Origin: Micromonospora arida | GTDB lineage: Bacteria > Actinomycetota > Actinomycetes > Mycobacteriales > Micromonosporaceae | Length of the DNA: 58,109 bases | Direction of reading: 5' to 3' | NCBI RefSeq assembly: GCF_003857035.1 | Contig: NZ_QGSY01000306.1 | Span: forward strand, 1-58,109 | Shown: in pieces, positions 41,683 through 51,204 of the stretch | How positions within the stretch are numbered: position 1 is the first letter of the stretch | How the letters are laid out: every line of letters begins with the position of its first letter | Position numbers and translations under genes: made by a program | The notes under the pieces: model-generated | The model's input: the letters and a program-made list of their open reading frames with translations, nothing else | The model's database searches: none | Told to the model about the DNA's origin: nothing

Positions 41683-42489
41683 GTGGCCATCATCGCGATG
41701 GTTTCGGCCAAGGCCTCACCCGGCGTCACCACCACCGCATTGGCGTGCGCCCTGTCCTGGCAAGGACGCACCGTTCTGGTCGAATGCGACCCGGCTGGCG
41801 GCAGCGTCCTGAGCGGCTACCTGTCCCGACTTGAGATTCCACCCATCGGCCTTCTGCCGCTGGCAGCAGCCGCCCTACGCGACCAGCTCGCCGAGACTTT
41901 TGCCCACCAGCTCATCGACCTAGACGCGAAGGATCCGGGTAAGCGGTTCGTCCTACCCGGCATCAACGATTCGGTCCAGGCGGGCACTATCCGGCCGACC
42001 TGGGAGCCGCTGACCGCGTTCTTCGGCCAGTTGGAGCACCGTGAGCCCGGCTACGACGTCATCGCTGACTGCGGGCGACTTGCCACCAGCGCTCCGCCGT
42101 GGCCGCTGCTGTTCCGTGCCGACCTGCTGCTGCTCGTGGTGCGCGCGGCGACCCTGCGGACCATCGCGCCGGCCGTGGGCGCGGCAGAGATGCTCCGGCG
42201 GGAACTGACGCAGTACGGCCAAGGGCCCGGAGCACTCGCTCTGGCCCTGATCGGCGATGGCCCCTACAGCCGACGGGACATCGAGCAGCGACTGCAGCTG
42301 CCCACCGCGATCGAGCTCCCCGACGACCGGCGTACGGCCGAGGTGTTGAGCGACGGCGGTGGTCGACTGCGAGGCAGTGAGCGATTGCTCCGGGCCGCTG
42401 CCAGTGCAGAGCCGGCGGTACGCGACGCGATTGCTCGGCGGCGCGCCCACCTGGCACCTAAGTCGTCGAGGGGGAGTAGTCGTGCCTGA
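41683..42489 (+). CDS. CpaE/MinD-like P-loop protein
   Basis: A 268-residue MinD/ParA-type protein from GTG 41683. The N-terminal MVSAKASPGVTTTALACALS aligns with the deviant Walker A of CpaE, but the usual KGGxGKT lysines are not preserved (SPGVTTT). VLVECDPAGGS and YDVIADCGRLA give the switch and Walker B regions. Loss of the lysine suggests altered or absent ATP hydrolysis. CpaE-like proteins localise the Tad machine. It is followed by CpaF with an 8-base overlap. Confidence 0.82.
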   Translation: MAIIAMVSAKASPGVTTTALACALSWQGRTVLVECDPAGGSVLSGYLSRLEIPPIGLLPLAAAALRDQLAETFAHQLIDLDAKDPGKRFVLPGINDSVQAGTIRPTWEPLTAFFGQLEHREPGYDVIADCGRLATSAPPWPLLFRADLLLLVVRAATLRTIAPAVGAAEMLRRELTQYGQGPGALALALIGDGPYSRRDIEQRLQLPTAIELPDDRRTAEVLSDGGGRLRGSERLLRAAASAEPAVRDAIARRRAHLAPKSSRGSSRA

Positions 42490-44011
42490 TGAGCGTCCAG
42501 CCAGCGGTCCGACGTGGCCGGCAGCGGTCGACCGCGTCGCCACGAACGGCCACCGCTGGCCGGGGAACGGCACTGCGGCCGCCTATAGGTCAGCACCCGA
42601 ACTGCCCGCCGCAGCCGCACACCCTCCGGCGCCAGTGAGCATCGATTACGCGGCGGTACGACAGCTACGCGCCCGCGTCAGCACGGAACTAACCGCGGCA
42701 CTCAGGGAGACACCCAACGTCTCCACCGCCCACCGCCACGCGGAAGCGGAGCGCATCGCCGCTCGACTGGTACGCGAGCACGTCGACGCCCTGCACCAGG
42801 CAGGGCAACCGATCCTGCAGGCGGAAGAAGACGCCCTGCTCGACGCGGTCGCGGCCGACATGTTCGGCCTCGGCCGCCTACAGCAGCTGCTCGATCGTCC
42901 GGACATTGTCAACATCCACATCCTCGGGTGCGACAACGTGCGGATCGAGCACATCGACGGACGGATCACTGTCGGCGAGCCGGTCGCCGAGACCGACAAA
43001 GAGCTGATCGACATGTTCCAAGTCCTCGCGATGCGCGCCGGCGCCACCGAGCGCTCACTGTCATCGACCAAGCCATGGCTGGACATGCAACTGCCCGACG
43101 GTAGCCGCCTCACCGTGCTGATGCAGGTGTCGGTGCGTCCCTACGCGGCCATCCGCCGGCACACCCTCATGGATATCAGCCTGGAGGACCTCCGCGACCG
43201 GTACGGCGCCATGGATGACCTGATCTGCCACTTCCTCAAGGCTGCCATGGCCTCCGGTCTCAACATCATGGTGGCCGGACTGGCCGATGCTGGAAAGACC
43301 ACCCTGCTACGGGGACTGGCCCGCGAGATCCCAGACCGGGAGCAGTTCGTCACCCTGGAGGAGTCCCGCGAGCTCGGTCTGCATACCACCGGACGACACC
43401 GGTGGGCGATGAGTCTCGAGTCCCGAGAAGGCCATGGATCCCGCGGAGCCGACGGTCGCCCCGCCGGCGAAGTCACGATCATGGACATGATTCCGCTGAC
43501 CCTCCGGATGTCCGTGCAGCGAATCATCGTCGGCGAGGTCCGGTCCCGGGAGATCGTGCCGATGCTGCAGGCCATGGCCACCAGCAAGGGCTCCCTCTGC
43601 ACGATTCACGCCCGGCACCCGCGGGCCGTGATGGACCGCGTCATCGAACTGGCGTTGCAGCACGGGCCCGAGATGACCGCCGAACTGGCACGGCGGATGG
43701 CCGGCGGCGCGATCGACCTCATTGTGTACGTCAACGTCGACGACGAGACCAAGCTCGGCGGGCGCAAGCACCGCTACATCTCGGAAGTCCTTGAGGTGGG
43801 CGGGATGAGTGGTGACCAGCTCGTCACCACCCAGATCTTCGGGCCGGGAACGGACGGAAGAGCCGTACCCCGGCATCTGCCGGAGCGGTTGCTCGAACCC
43901 CTGCTGCGTGTCGGTTACGACCCGCGTCAACTGACCGCCTACATCCGGCAGGGGGAGCACAACCACGGCGCGTGGAGCGCCCGTCTCGACACCCTCAACA
44001 GGCAGCCATGA
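42482..44011 (+). CDS. CpaF/TadA-type secretion ATPase
   Basis: Hexameric motor ATPase for pilus assembly, 509 residues from GTG 42482 (GGGGGAG upstream). An N-terminal ~50-residue Pro/Ala-rich stretch precedes the family core. Walker A is GLADAGKTT (266-274), the Asp box is TLEESRELGL, Walker B is RIIVGEVRSREIV, and the His box is CTIHARHP. All motifs are present; the ADA inside the P-loop is unusual but keeps the GKT. Overlaps TadB by four bases. Confidence 0.92.
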   Translation: MPDERPASGPTWPAAVDRVATNGHRWPGNGTAAAYRSAPELPAAAAHPPAPVSIDYAAVRQLRARVSTELTAALRETPNVSTAHRHAEAERIAARLVREHVDALHQAGQPILQAEEDALLDAVAADMFGLGRLQQLLDRPDIVNIHILGCDNVRIEHIDGRITVGEPVAETDKELIDMFQVLAMRAGATERSLSSTKPWLDMQLPDGSRLTVLMQVSVRPYAAIRRHTLMDISLEDLRDRYGAMDDLICHFLKAAMASGLNIMVAGLADAGKTTLLRGLAREIPDREQFVTLEESRELGLHTTGRHRWAMSLESREGHGSRGADGRPAGEVTIMDMIPLTLRMSVQRIIVGEVRSREIVPMLQAMATSKGSLCTIHARHPRAVMDRVIELALQHGPEMTAELARRMAGGAIDLIVYVNVDDETKLGGRKHRYISEVLEVGGMSGDQLVTTQIFGPGTDGRAVPRHLPERLLEPLLRVGYDPRQLTAYIRQGEHNHGAWSARLDTLNRQP

Positions 44012-44913
44012 GCATCCTCGACCTCTCCGCTGTGCTGGCAGGCATGCTCGCTGTCTCCGGTGCGGTTTTCGGTGTTCTCGGAGTCGTGGGGACAACCCGT
44101 CCGCCCCGGCCTCCCTCGGCACTGCAACAGCAGGCCCGTCGCTGGTTGACCGGGCCCGGACGCACGCGTCGGGAGCAACGCACCCACCAGATCAAGGTGG
44201 GTACGACGATCGGTGCCGGCGCCCTGACCTGGCTGCTGACCGGCTGGCCCGCCGCCGGAATGATCATCGGCATTGCCGTTCCCGGGATACCGTGGCTCTT
44301 CGCCGCCGGCCGGGCCGAGAAACTGGCCATCGCCCGGCTCGAAGCCGTAGAAGCCTGGACCCGCCGGTTGGCCGACATCGTCGCCCGGGGAATCGGCCTG
44401 CAGCAGGCCGTAGTCGCCACCGCCGCGACGGCACCGCAGCTCATTGAGCAGGAGGTCCGCGACTTGGCGGCGCGTCTGCAGGGCAGCGCCGACCCGATCG
44501 CCGCCCTTCAGCAGATGGCCGAGGACCTCAACGACTACACCGCTGACCAGGTCATCGCCCCGCTGATGCTCCACGTCACCGACCGCGGCGAGGGTCTGCA
44601 CGAGGTGTTGACGGGGATCAGCCGGTCCATCGCCGCAGAGATCGAGATGCGCTCGACGGTGGATGCGAAACGCGAGGGTCCGCGCTTCGCGGTTCGATTC
44701 CTGACCGGCATGACCATCCTGCTGCTGGCGTACGGGGTGATCAACCCGCACTACCTGCAGCCCTACGGCAGTGTGCTCGGGCAGCTCGTGCTGCTCTTCC
44801 TCGCCGGCCTGTACGTCGTGCTGATGAGCTCGGTACGCAAGCTCAGCCTGCCGCCCAAGCGAGAAAGGCTTCTTCCACCGGTCGAGGTGCAGACCTTGGC
44901 GGTGGCAGCATGA
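44008..44913 (+). CDS. TadB-type inner-membrane platform protein
   Basis: A 301-residue type II secretion F-domain protein. Two N-terminal helices (LSAVLAGMLAVSGAVFGVLGVV, WPAAGMIIGIAVPGIPWLF), a cytoplasmic F domain (EAWTRRLADIVARGIGLQQAV, then VTDRGEGLHEVLTGISRSIAAEI), and two C-terminal helices near residues 230-275. Forms the platform with TadC on which CpaF acts. Overlaps both neighbours by ATGA. Confidence 0.88.
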   Translation: MSILDLSAVLAGMLAVSGAVFGVLGVVGTTRPPRPPSALQQQARRWLTGPGRTRREQRTHQIKVGTTIGAGALTWLLTGWPAAGMIIGIAVPGIPWLFAAGRAEKLAIARLEAVEAWTRRLADIVARGIGLQQAVVATAATAPQLIEQEVRDLAARLQGSADPIAALQQMAEDLNDYTADQVIAPLMLHVTDRGEGLHEVLTGISRSIAAEIEMRSTVDAKREGPRFAVRFLTGMTILLLAYGVINPHYLQPYGSVLGQLVLLFLAGLYVVLMSSVRKLSLPPKRERLLPPVEVQTLAVAA

Positions 44914-45767
44914 ACAACGGCTACCTCACCGCCATGGTCCTTGCTGGCGCGATGGCTGGGCTCGGGGTGTTCCTGCTGGTCGTACAGCTGATTCCGGCTC
45001 CGCCGGCGTTGGGTCCCGCGCTTCGGCGGCTTCATCCGCTGAGCACCGCGAGCAACGCTCCGGCCGGCATCAGCTGGCTCCGACGGCGGTTCACGGTGCC
45101 TCACTCCGACTTGAGGCTGCTGGACCGCAGCACCGACCAGTACTTCCTCACCCTGGGCCTGTCGGCACTGCTCTGCCTGATCCTGCCCGCCCTGATCACC
45201 ATCGCCGTCGCGGCGCTGTCTTTGCCGATCCCGGTCTTCATTCCCGTGGGCGCGACGATCGCCGCTGCCGCGGCCGGCGCGGTGCTGGCCCACCGAGAAG
45301 TCGTCTCCAAGGCCGGGGTCGCACGGGCGGAGTTCACCCGGGCCATGTGCACCTACCTCGACCTCGCCGCACATCAGGTTCTGGGTGGCCATGGCCCGGT
45401 GGAGTCGCTGGACCGCGCGGCCAGCGTCTGCCACGGCTGGGTCTTCGCTCGTGTCCGAGAAGCTTTGCTCAGCGCCCAGCTGCAGCTGCGGCCGCCTTGG
45501 GACGAGCTGAAGGTCCTCGCTCGCGACATTGATGTCGTCGAGTTGGGCGATCTGGCCGACATCATGCGCACCGCTGGCAGCGAAGGCGCCAACGTCCACC
45601 AGACGCTCCGAGCCCGCGCCGACTCGATGCGAGATCGGATTCGTACCGAGGCCCTCGCCCAGGCTGAGCTGCGGACCAACAAGCTCGACATCCCTGCCTC
45701 GGCGCTGATCCTCGTGCTCCTCGTCCTCATCGGCTACCCGTTCATGGCCCGACTGTTCGTCCGCTGA
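44910..45767 (+). CDS. TadC-type inner-membrane platform protein
   Basis: A 285-residue F-domain membrane protein. Helices lie at the N-terminus (AMVLAGAMAGLGVFLLVV), in the middle (LSALLCLILPALITIAVAALS, IPVGATIAAAAAGAVLA) and at the C-terminus (ALILVLLVLIGYPFMARLF). The cytoplasmic part has ELGDLADIMRTAGSEGANVHQTL, matching TadC. Partner of TadB. Confidence 0.87.
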   Translation: MNNGYLTAMVLAGAMAGLGVFLLVVQLIPAPPALGPALRRLHPLSTASNAPAGISWLRRRFTVPHSDLRLLDRSTDQYFLTLGLSALLCLILPALITIAVAALSLPIPVFIPVGATIAAAAAGAVLAHREVVSKAGVARAEFTRAMCTYLDLAAHQVLGGHGPVESLDRAASVCHGWVFARVREALLSAQLQLRPPWDELKVLARDIDVVELGDLADIMRTAGSEGANVHQTLRARADSMRDRIRTEALAQAELRTNKLDIPASALILVLLVLIGYPFMARLFVR

Positions 45768-45799
45768 CCCCGACACCACCCCTCACGGAAGGAGCCGCC

Positions 45800-46000
45800 A
45801 TGCTCACCATCCACGGCGTCACCACCTACTTGGTGACTCGCTGGCAGGACATGACCGATCCGACCCAGACCGACCGCGGCGACAGCCCAGTCGGTACCGC
45901 CGTCATCACCGCGATCCTCGTCGCTGGTGCCATAGTCGTCGCCGGGGGGATCGTCGCCGTCGCCACTGGCTGGGTCGATCTCATCCCAACTCAGCCGTGA
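45800..46000 (+). CDS. Small Flp-like pilin candidate
   Basis: A 66-residue protein with GGAAGGAG upstream. After a hydrophilic start it has DRGDSPVGTAVITAILVAGAIVV, a prepilin-like junction in which a Gly precedes an acidic residue and a long hydrophobic helix. It is short, as Flp pilins are, and sits where the major pilin normally lies. The usual Glu at +5 is not at the expected position, so it may instead be a minor component. No prepilin peptidase gene is in the window. Confidence 0.65.
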   Translation: MLTIHGVTTYLVTRWQDMTDPTQTDRGDSPVGTAVITAILVAGAIVVAGGIVAVATGWVDLIPTQP

Positions 46001-46425
46001 CCCGGGCGCAGCCCAGCTTCTGCCCGCGCCCCATCGGATGCGGGCAGACGGGCCCCTCCTTCAGCGACCGTGGCAGCTCGCCGGTGGAATTCGCCGTCAT
46101 CGCCCTGCCGATGATTTTGCTGACCTTCGCGGTCGTTCAGACCGGGCTGATCTTCTTTGCCCAGTCCATCGCGCTGGGTGCCGCGACGCAGGGGGCCAGC
46201 GCCGCGCGCGGCTATCAATCTTCAGCCGCAGCGGGAGAGACGCGTGCCGCCAACTTCCTATCGGCTGCTGGGGTGGGCCTGGACAACCAGCGGGTCGTCG
46301 TTACCCGCACCGCGACCGAGGTGCAAGTCACCGTTACCGGCCAGGCGGTTACGGTGCTACCAGGGTTCCGCTGGACCATCAGCAAGTCCGCCCACGGACC
46401 TGTCGAACGGCTCACCACACCATGA
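45997..46425 (+). CDS. TadE-like pseudopilin 1
   Basis: A 142-residue protein starting at GTG 45997 inside the preceding stop. DRGSSPVEFAVIALPMILLTFAVVQ has the TadE signature (Glu in the hydrophobic helix after a charged G-rich start). The rest is an extracytoplasmic strand domain. Minor pilin of the Tad system. Confidence 0.83.
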   Translation: MTRAQPSFCPRPIGCGQTGPSFSDRGSSPVEFAVIALPMILLTFAVVQTGLIFFAQSIALGAATQGASAARGYQSSAAAGETRAANFLSAAGVGLDNQRVVVTRTATEVQVTVTGQAVTVLPGFRWTISKSAHGPVERLTTP

Positions 46426-46856
46426 GCGCCTGGTGGATCCGCGATCAGCGCGGCTCGGCGAGCATCGAGATGGCAGTGGTGGCACCGGCCATCCTGGCGT
46501 TGTTCGCCGGCGCCGTCATCGGTGGTCGGGTCAACCTCGCCCGCCAGGCGCTCGAGGCGGCGGCCTACGACGCCGCCCGCACGGCGTCCCTAGCCCGTAC
46601 CGGCAGTGAAGCGAACACGCAGGCGCTGGCCGCCGCCAACTCCACCCTTGACGCCCAAGGGCTGAGCTGCACCGACCTGGACGTCACCGTTTCCACCGCA
46701 GGCTTCGGCGTTCCCGCCGGCGAACCCGCCACCGTTACCGCCACAGTTAGCTGCACCGCTACCTTCTCCGACGTCGCGCTGCCCGGGATGCCCGGTACCG
46801 TGCCGCTGGCCGCTACCTTCACCAGCCCGCTAGACACGTACCGGAGCCGGCAGTGA
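46422..46856 (+). CDS. TadE-like pseudopilin 2
   Basis: A 144-residue protein from ATG 46422, overlapping the previous stop. DQRGSASIEMAVVAPAILALFAG is the TadE/prepilin segment (G/S junction, Glu+5-type residue); NLARQALEAAAYDAARTASLART follows as in TadE/TadF proteins. The C-terminal domain has two Cys (LSCTDLD, SCTATF), perhaps a disulfide. Frames reading further upstream are spurious. Confidence 0.83.
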   Translation: MSAWWIRDQRGSASIEMAVVAPAILALFAGAVIGGRVNLARQALEAAAYDAARTASLARTGSEANTQALAAANSTLDAQGLSCTDLDVTVSTAGFGVPAGEPATVTATVSCTATFSDVALPGMPGTVPLAATFTSPLDTYRSRQ

Positions 46857-47275
46857 CCACCTCCAGGCGCCGAATGCGCGTCGACGATGGTCGGATCACG
46901 ATCTGGTTCGCCGTCCTCGCGCCGGCATTCCTCGCCTTGATCGGCCTCGTCGTCGACGGCGGCGCCAAGGTGCGCGCGTACCAACGGGCGGACAACATCG
47001 CCGCAGAGGCGGCCCGGGCCGGCGGTCAGGCGATCAGGGCGGGGCAGGCCATCGACGGCGGCGCCAAGGAGATCGACGCCTCGATGGCCTCCACCGCTGT
47101 CCAGGCGTACCTCGATGATCTCGACGGAGTCACAGGCACCGCCACCGTGGACGGGGCCCAACAGCTCACCGTCACAGTCACGGTTACCTACAACCCGATC
47201 CTGCTCGACCTGTTCGGCGGGGGAGCAGGCACGACGGCGACCGGTCGGGCGACCGCGACCCTGATCGCCCAGTAG
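46853..47275 (+). CDS. TadG-like pilus assembly protein
   Basis: A 140-residue protein from GTG 46853. DDGRITIWFAVLAPAFLALIGLVVDGG is the N-terminal TadG-type membrane segment, followed by ADNIAAEAARAGGQAI. It is much shorter than classical TadG and lacks the von Willebrand domain, as is usual in actinobacteria. Last of three pseudopilin genes. Confidence 0.8.
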   Translation: MTTSRRRMRVDDGRITIWFAVLAPAFLALIGLVVDGGAKVRAYQRADNIAAEAARAGGQAIRAGQAIDGGAKEIDASMASTAVQAYLDDLDGVTGTATVDGAQQLTVTVTVTYNPILLDLFGGGAGTTATGRATATLIAQ

Positions 47276-47295
47276 CAGTCCGGAGGGGGACAACC

Positions 47296-50200
47296 GTGGC
47301 ACGGACCGTACGGACGGCGGGTCGGGGTAGGCAGGCACTCGACGGGATCGGCGCCCTCGCCGTGGTCACGCTGATCGTCGCCCTGCCGGTTCTCCTCGTC
47401 TGGGCCGCCGGCAATCCAGTGCCCGGCGTGGTCGCGTGGTTCAGCGATCTCACCGAAGACCCGAGCGCCGCCGTCGACCAGATCTGGAATGCCATCAGCA
47501 GCCGAGACGATGGAGACCTCTTCCTGCAGACGTTGGCGTTGATCGGTTGGGTTGCCGTCGTTCTGGCCGCGTGGACCTGGGTCACCTTTCTGGTCGCCCT
47601 GGCCGTGGAGACCGTCGCCCAACTGCGTGGACGCCGCCACGGGCGTGTCCCGCGCAACACCGCCCGGATTCCGGGTGCTCGGCTGCAACAGCGTGCCGCG
47701 GCCGCACTTGTTGCCGCCATCATTGGCGCGATCGCCGCTCCGGCCCTGGCCTCGGCCTCAGTGCCCGCCAGCCCCGCCATGGCCGCACCCGAACATGCGA
47801 GCCCTGAGCAGATCGCACCGCTCAAAGCCGTACCCAAGGACGGCCCGGACGCCACCGGTTACCTCGAGCATCGCGTGGAGCGCGGCGAGAGCCTGCTCGA
47901 CATCGCAGAGCGGCACAACGTGTCCTGGCAGCGCTTAGCTGAGATCAACCACGGCCTTGCGCAACTGGACGGACGGACCCTCCAACCAGGCAACACCCGG
48001 GTGTACGCCGGCTGGACACTGCGGATCCCGGTAGATGCCTTGCTGGCAGTGGCAACCACGACGCAGACGACACCAGCAGCATCGGCCGAACCACCGGTCT
48101 ATGAGGTGGCGCGCGACGACTGGCTGGCTGGTGTCGCTCAACGCTTTCTCGGTGACGCCGACCGCTACGCCGAAATTGCAGCCATGAACCCGGATCTCGA
48201 ACGACGTGACCATCGGTTCCCGAACCACATCGAGCGTGGCTGGCGCGTCACCCTGCCTCCGGACGCCCGCGATCGGGGACCTGCTGACCACGCTCAGGGC
48301 CAGCTCGTAGCCGGCGACCGCACCCAGCCGGCTCCGAGCGCTCCAGACGTCGACGACCAGCCGACCGTGCCTCGCGCACCGGACGATGGCGGGAACCAGC
48401 CGAATACAACTACTCCACCGGCGCCGGCCACACAAAAGCCGGAGTCCTCGGCCGCCGAACCCCCTGCCGCTACGCCAACGTCCTCGCCCACAACAGCCGC
48501 CCCATCGACCACGGCAGGGGTGACCGCAGACCCCTCGGAGCCGGACAACCGGCCCACGCAGCCGGCCGAGGACAGCGACTTCAACGAGGCGGCCGTTCTG
48601 GGATCGCTGGCCGGCGCAGGGCTGCTCTCCGCATTGTTACTCGCGACCGTGTTACGTCGCCGAGGCCGCCAGCGCCAGCATCGTAGGCCTGGCCGCCGGC
48701 TGCCTCACCCTCAAGGCGGCGCCACGGAGCGAGCCCTGCGCGTGGCCGAGCAACCGGCCGACGTCGACCGGCTCGACCTCGCCCTGCGCAGCCTCGCCGC
48801 GGCGCTGGCGGAGCGGGATCAGGCTCTGCCAGATATCGCCGCCGCCTGGATTGTCGACCGCGATGTCACGGTCGTGCTCAGCGAGCCCGGCCCGCAACCG
48901 CCCGCGTCTTGGATCGTGGATCGCAGGAACTGGACCCTGCCCGGCGATGTCATCATTCCGCCCGTCACCGAGCAGCTCGCCCCGTTGCCCACTCTCGTCG
49001 CCGTCGGATCACAGCCCGGTCGCCACCTGCTACTCGACCTCGAACGGGTTGGCAGCCTCACCATTGCTGGTGACAGCGAACGTACGCTCGCCCTGCTGCG
49101 CTACGTTGCCTGCGAGCTGGCCTGCAACACCTGGTCCGACGATGTCGAGGTTGTCGTCACCGGCTTCCCGGCGCCGGAGACCGAGCTGCTCATCGCCCTC
49201 AACCCAGATCGGGTGCGCGCGGTCTCGTCGGTCGGGGAAGCTGCGACGCGGCTTCGGCGCCGTGCCGCAGCCGTGGCAGTCGCCCTGAACGCGAGCGGGG
49301 CAGCCGACACGCTCGCCGGCCGCATATTCGACGTCGGCGAAGCCTGGGCACCTCAGGTGCTGCTGGTCGCGGACCCGGACGCAGGCGACCTCGGCGTACT
49401 CGACGAGTTGGGGAAGGAGCTGCGTGACGCCGGACGGTGCGCTGTCGCAGTGGCGAGCACCACCAAGGCCCCCACCGCCGCTGGCCCGAACACCGCCATC
49501 ATCGACGACGACGGCGTGCTGCACCTCGCCCTGCCGTTCCTCCTCGTCGACGGAGCCGCAGCAGGATTACCCGTAAACGAGCTGGAACCACTCGTCGAGA
49601 TCATGGCGCAGGCGCGGGCGGCCACGGACGATCCGACCCCGCCGGCCGCCGAGCCGGAACGGTGGGCGGAAGACGCGGACGCCGCCGGCTGTGTGCTCCA
49701 CCTCTTCAGTACGAGCGAGCCGACCGCACCTACGACGCCCACGTCCGATGAAGCAGGGGGCCATGCGTCTACCCCGCCGGACCCCATCGTCGCCGTGCCC
49801 CGAATCGAACACGCCCGCACCGTCGCCACGGTCCCACGTCGTGAGGTCATCGCCGCGATTCGCCAGCGCCGCCGCCAAGCCGACCCGCAACTCGATGCGG
49901 ACTTGCGATCCTGGCGGGAGAAGGACGGCACTCGTCCCCGTATCAGCGTCCTCGGGACGGTCGCGGTCGAGGCGCCCGGCCCGGTGCCCGATCAGCGGCG
50001 CCGCTTCCACGCGGAACTCATCGTCTACCTCGCTCAACGCGGTGCCCGCGGTGCATCCGCGGAGCAGCTCACCGACGCGCTGTGGCCCGATCAGCAGGTC
50101 AAGGACGCTAGCCGCCGGGTGGCCATCACCCGCGCCCGCCGGTGGCTGGGGGAGACTGCCGACGGCTCTGCCTGGCTGCCCGAGATGGGATCTGACCGGC

Positions 50201-50727
50201 TTTATCGGTTGGCACCGGGTTACCTGCTGGACTGGCACCTGTTCCGTCGGCTGCGCAGCCGCGGTGAGAGTCGTGGACCTGCCGGCGTGAAGGACCTACG
50301 AGCCGCGTTGGAGCTCGTTCAGGGCGCCCCACTCGACGGAGCCGACCGCGCGTACGCCACTGGCACCCGCAACCCCTTCACCTGGCTACCCGAATCCGAC
50401 ATTTATCCGGGGCACATCACCTCCGCAGTCGTGGATACCGCACACGAGCTCGCCGAGCTCTACCTTGAGGCGGGTGACCCCACGGGTGCGCGATGGGCCG
50501 TACAGCAGGCATGGCTGGCCGATCCGGAGCGTGGTGACGACGGGCCCTGGCACGACATCATCCGAGCCGCGCACATCGAGGGACACACCGCCGAGCTGCG
50601 CAACCTACTGGGGGAGCTGATGCGTACCCGAGAAGCCGAGGTGCCTGAAGACCTGACGCCGGTCACCTATGCGCTGCTGCGCGAGCTCCTGCCAGATCTG
50701 CTGTCCGCGACCAGCGGGAGTGGATAG
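47296..50727 (+). CDS. Membrane LysM-BTAD fusion protein
   Basis: A 1143-residue multidomain protein from GTG 47296 (GGAGGGGG upstream). Hydrophobic helices lie near residues 18-38, 80-105 and 133-155. Two LysM-type domains follow (YLEHRVERGESLLDIAERHN from ~190; YEVARDDWLAGVAQRF from ~268), then a Pro/Thr-rich linker, a fourth helix near 430-448 ending in a basic stop (RRRGRQRQHRRPGRR), and a long cytoplasmic part. The C-terminus (~880-1140) is a winged-helix plus BTAD unit as in SARP regulators (ISVLGTVAVEAPG, ASAEQLTDALWPDQQV). It may sense the wall and control transcription. Such fusions occur at the end of actinobacterial Tad operons; the role is unproven. Confidence 0.83.
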   Translation: MARTVRTAGRGRQALDGIGALAVVTLIVALPVLLVWAAGNPVPGVVAWFSDLTEDPSAAVDQIWNAISSRDDGDLFLQTLALIGWVAVVLAAWTWVTFLVALAVETVAQLRGRRHGRVPRNTARIPGARLQQRAAAALVAAIIGAIAAPALASASVPASPAMAAPEHASPEQIAPLKAVPKDGPDATGYLEHRVERGESLLDIAERHNVSWQRLAEINHGLAQLDGRTLQPGNTRVYAGWTLRIPVDALLAVATTTQTTPAASAEPPVYEVARDDWLAGVAQRFLGDADRYAEIAAMNPDLERRDHRFPNHIERGWRVTLPPDARDRGPADHAQGQLVAGDRTQPAPSAPDVDDQPTVPRAPDDGGNQPNTTTPPAPATQKPESSAAEPPAATPTSSPTTAAPSTTAGVTADPSEPDNRPTQPAEDSDFNEAAVLGSLAGAGLLSALLLATVLRRRGRQRQHRRPGRRLPHPQGGATERALRVAEQPADVDRLDLALRSLAAALAERDQALPDIAAAWIVDRDVTVVLSEPGPQPPASWIVDRRNWTLPGDVIIPPVTEQLAPLPTLVAVGSQPGRHLLLDLERVGSLTIAGDSERTLALLRYVACELACNTWSDDVEVVVTGFPAPETELLIALNPDRVRAVSSVGEAATRLRRRAAAVAVALNASGAADTLAGRIFDVGEAWAPQVLLVADPDAGDLGVLDELGKELRDAGRCAVAVASTTKAPTAAGPNTAIIDDDGVLHLALPFLLVDGAAAGLPVNELEPLVEIMAQARAATDDPTPPAAEPERWAEDADAAGCVLHLFSTSEPTAPTTPTSDEAGGHASTPPDPIVAVPRIEHARTVATVPRREVIAAIRQRRRQADPQLDADLRSWREKDGTRPRISVLGTVAVEAPGPVPDQRRRFHAELIVYLAQRGARGASAEQLTDALWPDQQVKDASRRVAITRARRWLGETADGSAWLPEMGSDRLYRLAPGYLLDWHLFRRLRSRGESRGPAGVKDLRAALELVQGAPLDGADRAYATGTRNPFTWLPESDIYPGHITSAVVDTAHELAELYLEAGDPTGARWAVQQAWLADPERGDDGPWHDIIRAAHIEGHTAELRNLLGELMRTREAEVPEDLTPVTYALLRELLPDLLSATSGSG

Positions 50728-50796
50728 ATCGACAAGGGCGCATCCGATATGCGTCGTCTTACCGCGATACGTCAAATCACGAGGGGAGTGAACCTG

Positions 50797-51204
50797 ATGT
50801 TGACGTCGAATCAAGCTCACGGCATGACCTATGCCGAGGCAGCAAGGGAGATCACAGCTCGACTCGCACGCGGTGTCGATGACACCGTCGCCGCAGGAGC
50901 TATGCAGCTGGCGATCGAGGCGTGGAAGAGTTTGGCTGGCACCGACCTCGCGTGGGACCGCTTTGGTCTGGAGCTGCTTGATGTACGAGCGAGGCTCTAC
51001 TCGGAACACGACGACGTGGTTGTTGACGCTGGGGCGCCGATCCGCGATGACGCTGAGACCCGCCTCGCCGTGAAGACCCTGCTGGAGCAACTCGCGCGGT
51101 ACCACGATCGTCTGGCCGCCGACGATCGCGATGACCTGGCTCGACGGCTCAGCCATGACGCCGGGGCCCAACAGCTACGACGCGCGGTCGCGGCCCTGGT
51201 ATGA
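50797..51204 (+). CDS. Unknown small helical protein after the LysM-BTAD gene
   Basis: A 135-residue protein from ATG 50797, preceded by GAGGGGAG at 50781-50788; the earlier in-frame start at 50749 lacks a site. It is wholly helical and acidic (YAEAAREITARLARGVDDTV, KTLLEQLARYHDRLAADDRDDLA), without signal peptide. No family recognised. Its stop overlaps the next gene, suggesting the two products work together. Confidence 0.65.
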   Translation: MLTSNQAHGMTYAEAAREITARLARGVDDTVAAGAMQLAIEAWKSLAGTDLAWDRFGLELLDVRARLYSEHDDVVVDAGAPIRDDAETRLAVKTLLEQLARYHDRLAADDRDDLARRLSHDAGAQQLRRAVAALV

